The notes under the pieces: model-generated | Database searches by the model: none | What the model was told of the DNA's origin: nothing | What the model saw: only the letters and a program-made list of their open reading frames with translations | Source: Anaerolineae bacterium | Lineage (GTDB): Bacteria > Chloroflexota > Anaerolineae > Aggregatilineales > Phototrophicaceae | DNA: 5,921 bases | Direction of reading: 5' to 3' | NCBI GenBank assembly: GCA_028284565.1 | Contig: JANQRM010000134.1 | Coordinates: forward strand, 1-5,921 | Part shown: one piece after another, positions 1-4,082 of the stretch | Layout of the letters: each line of letters starts with the position of its first letter | How positions within the stretch are numbered: position 1 is the first letter of the stretch | Position numbers and translations under genes: made by a program

Positions 1-821
1 CAGCTATCCCCCACTTTATCAAGCTGTTTCGCCGTTGCGCCATAACGGATTGCCCCACCATGTTGGCTGATTTGGTCAATCAGTGGCTGAATTAAGCTCG
101 TTTGTGAGTCAGCTGGAAAGTATTCGAGTTGCCATGAATCACGACGGAGCATCGTATAAAAGCGTAGAGCGGCGATGTAACTCGCAAGTTCAATTTCGGA
201 ATGTGGTGCGGCGAGGAGATTCTGTCCCACGCCCACAAAAGTTGCTTTCAGATTGGGTGTCCAGCCACGAAAGTATTCCTTCATTAGCAAGCCATCAAGG
301 GCATTTTGCTCTTTCATCGGGTCGAAACCTACTGTCAATAAGATACTCGCTATAAAGCCGGGAAGGGAGAGAAAATCCAGCGGGGTTATCGTCTGCCAGA
401 TGCCGGGATGAAAGAGTAATTGGAGATAATGCAGAGGTGCGGGCAACCAGCGTGAGCGAATGGCATTGCCAGCATTGAGTGTGCGGACTTCTCGTTTCCA
501 ACGATTAATCCACTCTTCATCGGCAGATGGACGTAAATTCATCTCAGGTAGAAAGCGGTCAATTGTGGCGCGTAGATTATGATAATTCCCCCACAAGGCA
601 TGGACACCATGATCGGGCTTGAATGACCACATATTCCCTTGATACTCAAAGGTGTCCGGTTCACCACCGCTTAAACGTCCGCCTGCCCACAGATTATCCG
701 CTTCGAGCAGTAAGGGTTGAATCCCACGCGAAGCTAGATGTACGCCTGCCACTAAACCCGCTAACCCTGCGCCTAAAATCACAACCGGAAAGTTGTCTGA
801 CTGTCCTTTTGTTTCATCCAT
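1..821 (-). CDS. FAD/NAD(P)-dependent oxidoreductase, amine oxidase/phytoene desaturase-like (partial, C-terminus beyond left edge)
   Basis: The reverse strand is open from ATG at 821 to the window edge, giving 273 codons. The N-terminus carries a Rossmann dinucleotide-binding motif, VVILGAGLAGLVAG (residues about 13-26, GxGxxG), then LLLEADNLWAGGRLSGG, the Glu plus GGR pattern that binds ADP-ribose in flavoproteins of the amine oxidase/phytoene desaturase/protoporphyrinogen oxidase group. Later, FPADSQTSLIQPLIDQISQHGGAIRYG resembles the segment of carotenoid-desaturase-like proteins that precedes the second FAD-contact region. The C-terminal FAD and substrate parts lie outside the window. 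An in-frame stop lies upstream and no other ATG, GTG or TTG lies between it and 821, so the start is firm. No Shine-Dalgarno site precedes it. It is divergent from the MerR gene, 124 bp away. The substrate cannot be told; carotenoid-type polyenes, amines or other hydrophobic molecules are all possible. The family is fairly sure, the reaction is not. Confidence 0.88.
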   Translation of the reverse strand, partial: MDETKGQSDNFPVVILGAGLAGLVAGVHLASRGIQPLLLEADNLWAGGRLSGGEPDTFEYQGNMWSFKPDHGVHALWGNYHNLRATIDRFLPEMNLRPSADEEWINRWKREVRTLNAGNAIRSRWLPAPLHYLQLLFHPGIWQTITPLDFLSLPGFIASILLTVGFDPMKEQNALDGLLMKEYFRGWTPNLKATFVGVGQNLLAAPHSEIELASYIAALRFYTMLRRDSWQLEYFPADSQTSLIQPLIDQISQHGGAIRYGATAKQLDKVGDS

Positions 822-827
822 CGCGCC

Positions 828-836
828 ATTGTACCA
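828..836 (-). promoter_or_regulatory. Extended -10 promoter element of the oxidoreductase, predicted leaderless transcript
   Basis: On the reverse strand the sequence TGG-TACAAT ends six bases before the ATG at 821. TACAAT differs from TATAAT at one base and is preceded by a TGn extended -10. Counting the hexamer as -12 to -7 places +1 on the A of the start codon. No convincing -35 box is seen 16-18 bp upstream (the bases there read CAATTT or similar). The absence of a Shine-Dalgarno site agrees with leaderless initiation. This is a prediction from sequence only. Confidence 0.5.
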
Positions 837-861
837 TTTTATGACCAGAAAAATTGAGGGC

Positions 862-892
862 TTGTATCTCCCCTTGCTGGAGGTTGTAGAGT
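862..892 (+). promoter_or_regulatory. MerR-type promoter/operator (19-bp spacer with inverted repeat)
   Basis: A -35 box TTGTAT (862-867) and a -10 box TAGAGT (887-892) are separated by exactly 19 bp, the over-long spacer typical of promoters activated by MerR-family proteins through DNA untwisting. Inside lies an imperfect dyad, ATCTCC (866-871) and GGAGGT (879-884), with its axis at 875 and one T-G mismatch. The core TCCCCTTGCTGGA (869-881) matches, from memory, the core of the E. coli copA operator bound by CueR. Predicted transcription starts near 899, leaving a leader of about 47 nt before the MerR start codon at 946. The likely ligand is the MerR protein encoded just downstream, so autoregulation is inferred. 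Confidence 0.8.
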
Positions 893-935
893 CATATCAG
901 AAGGTTCCTTCTCTATATCTGAGTTAGATGATGCC

Positions 936-940
936 GGAGG
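936..940 (+). promoter_or_regulatory. Ribosome binding site that fixes the MerR start
   Basis: GGAGG is followed by a 5-nt spacer and ATG at 946. This favours ATG 946 over the two tandem ATGs at 928 and 931. Those would add six residues (MMPEVT) that are not part of the MerR fold and would place the Shine-Dalgarno site inside the coding region. Confidence 0.8.
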
Positions 941-945
941 TTACT

Positions 946-1788
946 ATGTTGAAAATTGGTGAATTCTCACGTCTCAGCCAAGTGACAGTTAAGACATTGC
1001 GTTACTACGACGAAATCGGTTTGTTAAAAGCGGCAACTGTCGATCCCTTCACGAACCATCGCTATTACACCGTTGATCAACTGTCCTGTATCCATCGTAT
1101 TATCGCGCTGAAAGAGTTGGGGATGTCACTTCAACAGATTACACAGATGTTGAATGACAATCTCGAACTCCATGAGATACGCGGCATGCTGAAACTGAAA
1201 CACGCCGAAATTCAGCAACGGGTTCAAGCCGAACAAGCCCGTCTGACTCAGGTTGAATTCCGTTTACGACTACTTGAAGTGGAGGAACACATGCCAGACA
1301 TTGAAATCGTTGTGAAGCAGGTCGAAGCCTTTCATGCTTTGAGCTTACGCCGAACCTATGCTACTGCCGAAGAATGCCAGCGTTTTGGAGATCAACTCCA
1401 ACCCCTTGTCGAAGAGGCAATTAAACAGGCAAACGTGCCATATCTTGGACCAGAAACAGAGATTCATCATGGCGACGAGTTTCGGTTCACAGATATTGAC
1501 ATGGAATTTGTCGGGCGCATTGATAAAAGCTGGACAGAAGATTTGCCGTTAGGTGAATTGGGAACGTTTGTAGTGCGCGAAGTCGATAGACTGGAGACCG
1601 CCGCTACCTATATGCATGATGGTGCAATCGAACAATTACCCGAAAAACTTGCGCTTGTTCAACGTTGGGCAGTGGCAAATAACTATCGACTGTGCGATGA
1701 GATACGACTCGTCCACCATCGCGGACCCTTGCACTACAAGGATGCAAACAACCTCATCGAAGTGCAGTGCAAGATTGAAGCCAACTAA
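946..1788 (+). CDS. MerR-family transcriptional regulator with GyrI-like effector-binding domain
   Basis: The protein has 280 residues from the start at 946. Residues 2-70 form the winged helix-turn-helix of MerR proteins: LKIGEFSRLSQVTVKTLRYY (residues 2-21) is nearly canonical, followed by DEIGLL, the wing with HRYYT, and the second helix pair around ALKELGMSLQQI. Residues about 74-114 are a charged, heptad-like helix that should form the antiparallel dimer coiled coil. Residues about 118-278 resemble the GyrI-like/AraC-type effector-binding domain found in BmrR relatives, ending in a strand LIEVQCKI with the Glu common at that place. The size matches BmrR-type regulators (about 270-280 residues) and not the short metal sensors. 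It therefore probably senses a hydrophobic or cationic small molecule and activates its own promoter at 862-892, perhaps with effects on the divergent oxidoreductase. The true ligand is unknown. Confidence 0.93.
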   Translation: MLKIGEFSRLSQVTVKTLRYYDEIGLLKAATVDPFTNHRYYTVDQLSCIHRIIALKELGMSLQQITQMLNDNLELHEIRGMLKLKHAEIQQRVQAEQARLTQVEFRLRLLEVEEHMPDIEIVVKQVEAFHALSLRRTYATAEECQRFGDQLQPLVEEAIKQANVPYLGPETEIHHGDEFRFTDIDMEFVGRIDKSWTEDLPLGELGTFVVREVDRLETAATYMHDGAIEQLPEKLALVQRWAVANNYRLCDEIRLVHHRGPLHYKDANNLIEVQCKIEAN

Positions 1789-1831
1789 TTTCAATATCAG
1801 ATAAATACAGAATCACGAAAGCGAGAATCCC

Positions 1832-2311
1832 ATGAAAACCCTAAAGCTCCCATTTCTACTGTTAACCCTTGTAACCCTCTTGGTTGCATCTGCCCAAGAA
1901 GAAACCTCACCATCACCCGAAGAAGTCGTTATCCAATTTATGGAGAACTTTAACAATGGTGATTACGAAGCCACGACAAAGCTGATGGCTGAAGATGTCA
2001 TACAGACCTTCGTTCCCGTGTTCTTTCAGCCTCCCATCGTATCAAACCGAGACGCATTACTCGTCTATGAGCAACTCAGTCCATTCGAGCCACAAGTCGA
2101 GATTGTGCCTCAGCCACTGTTTGGGGAGGACATCGTTGTCACCCACACCCGAATCTGGAACAATGAAATGCAAGCGATGGGGATTGACGTGCTTGAATTC
2201 ACAGAAATCTACATCGTGCGGGGCGGACACATCATCGGTATAACGTCAATCATGACACCAGAGTCACTGGAATTAGCTTTGACGACAATGGCGGAAATGG
2301 AAGACGAATAA
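1832..2311 (+). CDS. Exported NTF2/SnoaL-like small protein
   Basis: The protein has 159 residues. Residues 1-21 are a signal peptide: a KTLK start, a hydrophobic stretch LPFLLLTLVTLLV and a cleavage site ASA|QE. The mature part begins with a Ser/Pro/Glu-rich linker, then SPEEVVIQFMENFNNGDYEA and LMAEDV (about 27-56). This is the helix-turn pattern at the start of SnoaL-like/NTF2-fold domains, where a cone-shaped beta sheet forms a pocket. The remaining segments TRIWNNEMQAMGID and TEIYIVRGGHIIGITSI fit the last strands of that fold. No catalytic set can be named, so it may be a binding or scaffold protein. It lies 43 bp after the MerR gene on the same strand with no terminator between, so they are probably cotranscribed. 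The Shine-Dalgarno site is weak (GCGAGAA, ending 5 nt before the ATG). Family assignment is moderate; function is unknown. Confidence 0.8.
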   Translation: MKTLKLPFLLLTLVTLLVASAQEETSPSPEEVVIQFMENFNNGDYEATTKLMAEDVIQTFVPVFFQPPIVSNRDALLVYEQLSPFEPQVEIVPQPLFGEDIVVTHTRIWNNEMQAMGIDVLEFTEIYIVRGGHIIGITSIMTPESLELALTTMAEMEDE

Positions 2312-2337
2312 TTCAAGAACCCGTTGTCAAAACGAAA

Positions 2338-2362
2338 AGGGATGGCTTCTTCAGTCATCCCT
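2338..2362. terminator. Bidirectional rho-independent terminator between convergent genes
   Basis: The stem is AGGGATGGCT (2338-2347) paired with AGTCATCCCT (2353-2362), ten pairs including one G-U, with loop TCTTC. Downstream on the plus strand is CTTTGATTT, and upstream is AAAA (2335-2338), whose complement gives TTTTCGTTTT for leftward transcription. The hairpin lies 26 bp after the NTF2-like stop and 24 bp after the DUF2330 stop, so it serves both, with a better T-tract leftward. Confidence 0.85.
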
Positions 2363-2386
2363 CTTTGATTTGGGGTTTTGGAGAAA

Positions 2387-3502
2387 CTACTCAAACCCAT
2401 CGGGTACGACGCTAGGGTCGAATTCGATATTGATGGGTGGTGCGTCTTCACAATTCCAGAAAGTTTCCACATCTGTTTCCGACATATCGTGGAGATTCGA
2501 TACATTCGGCAAATCAGAGTTGGTCGTGAAGACAGGGTCAACCGTCATTTCTTCCGGTGAGATACGCCCAATCATGCGTGTGACATAACGGTACTTCTCC
2601 GAGAGCAGACGAAGCAAAGGGTCACTCGGACGTAAGTCGCGGAGGTCACTCGTGGGCATCGCATACTCAGTCACAAAAGCCCGCCCGTCGTATAAATCTA
2701 CCGTTTGGTCAAGCAAAGACAGGTAGTTTGTACCATCAACTGTCAAGAAATCGCCACGGATATTGGCATCATCAATCGTGGGATGCGCATAATTGGTTGG
2801 GACTGCTTGGGCATCACCAAAAATCCATGTCAGAACGGTCATATTGGGGTTGGCAGCAACCGCAGTGAGACGAATGGGAATCATGGGTTGTGTGGACTCA
2901 TAAGTCATCACAATGGGTTGGATGTCTTGTGCGCCTTGATCGGGTTGCAATTTCATCGCCAAAAAGACCATATTCTCTTCGTTATAGACTGCGATGAGCG
3001 GTTCCATCTCTGGCAAGATGCGATACTCATTATCTCGTAACCAATCAATCATGGCTTGGGGGTCGGGACTAGTGATGACATCGTAAGCATAAGGACCCAC
3101 TTCACCGGAGGCAAGCACATCGACATTATCATCAGTCACCGAACTATCCTCCATAGCAGCCATTGGCACCATGATCGGCGCGCAATCAGGCATATTCGGC
3201 GGGATGAATATCGGAGCGGTCAACATGCTCAATTCATCAAACGAGGCAATATCCGCAACATCCAATCCTGGCACAGAGGGAATTGGCACGACCCAAGAGA
3301 AATCGGGCGCGCTTCCCGTGTAATTAATCTGCACATAAGCACTGACTGTGTCATCATCATTAATGGTGAAGATAATACGCTCGGCTTGTTGGTCAACAGG
3401 GACATTCTGGCAAAATAATCCACCACAGGCAAAAGCAATAGAGGCAGTGAGTACTATTAACAGGGTTGCAAACAGGCTCAACCCAATGAGGCGACGAGAC
3501 AT
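2387..3502 (-). CDS. DUF2330 family exported protein
   Basis: The protein has 371 residues from the ATG at 3502. An upstream in-frame ATG at 3529 exists, but 3502 has AAGGAG at a 7-nt spacing and gives a standard signal peptide. Residues 1-25 are the signal peptide (RR followed by a hydrophobic core to AFA). The mature N-terminus is CGGLFC, followed by VDQQAERIIFTIND and the signature YTGSAPDFSWVVPIPSVP (residues 61-78), typical of DUF2330, a family of unknown function. Only four cysteines occur (26, 31, 107, 351), enough for two disulfides outside the cytoplasm. Alternatively Cys26 could be a lipoprotein Cys, although AFAC is a poor lipobox because of the Phe. No C-terminal membrane anchor is seen. 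The gene lies 76 bp after the small membrane-protein gene on the same strand, so an operon is likely. No enzymatic activity can be proposed. Confidence 0.9.
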   Translation of the reverse strand: MSRRLIGLSLFATLLIVLTASIAFACGGLFCQNVPVDQQAERIIFTINDDDTVSAYVQINYTGSAPDFSWVVPIPSVPGLDVADIASFDELSMLTAPIFIPPNMPDCAPIMVPMAAMEDSSVTDDNVDVLASGEVGPYAYDVITSPDPQAMIDWLRDNEYRILPEMEPLIAVYNEENMVFLAMKLQPDQGAQDIQPIVMTYESTQPMIPIRLTAVAANPNMTVLTWIFGDAQAVPTNYAHPTIDDANIRGDFLTVDGTNYLSLLDQTVDLYDGRAFVTEYAMPTSDLRDLRPSDPLLRLLSEKYRYVTRMIGRISPEEMTVDPVFTTNSDLPNVSNLHDMSETDVETFWNCEDAPPINIEFDPSVVPDGFE

Positions 3503-3509
3503 GGTGATA

Positions 3510-3515
3510 CTCCTT
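3510..3515 (-). promoter_or_regulatory. Ribosome binding site that fixes the DUF2330 start
   Basis: On the reverse strand AAGGAG lies 7 nt before the ATG at 3502. The longer alternative start at 3529 has no comparable site and would add a nine-residue N-terminal extension ahead of the signal peptide. Confidence 0.75.
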
Positions 3516-3578
3516 ATCCAGTTAGACATGCAACTCTAAGACGATCAATCAAAGTCAATAGTTCCACGCAAGTCGGAA

Positions 3579-3914
3579 TTACTGCACACCCGTCCCCGAA
3601 CTCAAGTCATTGTAGCCCGTTCCAAACGCCGCCAACATAATCAGCAGGAGTAATAATACCAGCCAGACAATCGCAAGGGGCCACAAAATACCAATTAGCA
3701 CTCCACCAATTATCGGTTCAGTGAAGACGAGGATAATCGGACCGGTTACAAAGTTGGCAATCATGGGTGCAATTCCGTTCCCAATTGCATTATTTTGGAC
3801 TTCCTGGGCAAACCCCGCGATTTGCTCCCCGCCAACAAAGGACAGAAAGCCGACCACCACACCAACAACCACACCAATCGCTATATAAGTTCGCATGTTA
3901 AGATGACCGAGCAT
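3579..3914 (-). CDS. Small membrane protein with glycine-zipper first helix
   Basis: The protein has 111 residues, family not recognised. The first membrane segment (about 9-28) contains IGVVVGVVVGFLSFVGG, with Gly14, Gly18 and Gly22 in a GxxxGxxxG glycine zipper, a motif that packs helices tightly in membrane oligomers. A middle region (30-66) holds polar residues, then IAPMIANFVTGPIILVF, which may be a second, less hydrophobic segment. Residues about 68-97 are a long hydrophobic helix rich in Leu and Ile. The tail (98-111) is short and polar. The ATG at 3914 has AAAGGA 8 nt upstream, whereas an internal ATG at 3896 has no site. The gene is followed by the DUF2330 gene, so it may anchor or accompany that exported protein. 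This link rests only on position. Confidence 0.8.
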   Translation of the reverse strand: MLGHLNMRTYIAIGVVVGVVVGFLSFVGGEQIAGFAQEVQNNAIGNGIAPMIANFVTGPIILVFTEPIIGGVLIGILWPLAIVWLVLLLLLIMLAAFGTGYNDLSSGTGVQ

Positions 3915-3922
3915 GAAAGTAT

Positions 3923-3928
3923 TCCTTT
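3923..3928 (-). promoter_or_regulatory. Ribosome binding site of the small membrane protein
   Basis: On the reverse strand AAAGGA lies 8 nt before the ATG at 3914. It supports this start over the internal ATG at 3896. Confidence 0.65.
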
Positions 3929-3952
3929 CAATTTATCTAACAGCACACGCCT

Positions 3953-3958
3953 ATTATA
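3953..3958 (-). promoter_or_regulatory. Probable -10 box of the membrane protein/DUF2330 operon
   Basis: The reverse strand shows a perfect TATAAT, in the context GTTGTATAATAGG, 38 bp before the ATG at 3914. This would give a leader of about 32-33 nt that includes the Shine-Dalgarno site. No good -35 box is found at 16-18 bp, so activator dependence or a degenerate -35 is possible. The stretch between this element and the terminator hairpin at 4035 shows no gene. Confidence 0.5.
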
Positions 3959-4034
3959 CAACTGGACTTAACCCTCTAGCCATAACTTTATCACCATTTG
4001 GATTCACCATTTTGTTAAGAAATTGAATCAAAAA

Positions 4035-4057
4035 GGGCGTACAATTGGTGTACGCCC
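4035..4057 (-). terminator. Rho-independent terminator of the Ig/PPC gene
   Basis: A perfect 9-bp stem, GGGCGTACA (4035-4043) with TGTACGCCC (4049-4057), encloses a 5-nt loop. In the leftward direction it is followed by TTTTTGATTC, and it begins 26 bp after the stop codon of the leftward gene. It isolates that gene from the membrane protein/DUF2330 operon downstream. Confidence 0.88.
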
Positions 4058-4082
4058 TGCTTTACCGGTTAATTGAGCAAAA

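Noticed and set aside
83..844. Plus-strand open frames at 83-355 and 623-844, and a minus frame at 295-501
   Set aside because: They overlap the clear FAD-oxidoreductase frame on the reverse strand, have no recognisable domains and lack ribosome binding sites.
928..945. Upstream tandem ATG start of the MerR gene
   Set aside because: GGAGG at 936-940 fits ATG 946, and the MerR fold begins at that Met; the six extra residues match nothing.
3503..3529. Longer DUF2330 start at 3529
   Set aside because: The extension lacks a Shine-Dalgarno site and would precede the signal peptide, while ATG 3502 has AAGGAG at good spacing.
3521..3548. Possible separate DUF2330 promoter (TTGATC, 16 bp, TCTAAC on the minus strand)
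   Set aside because: Both boxes are weak, and the predicted +1 would fall inside the Shine-Dalgarno site, so cotranscription with the upstream gene is more likely.
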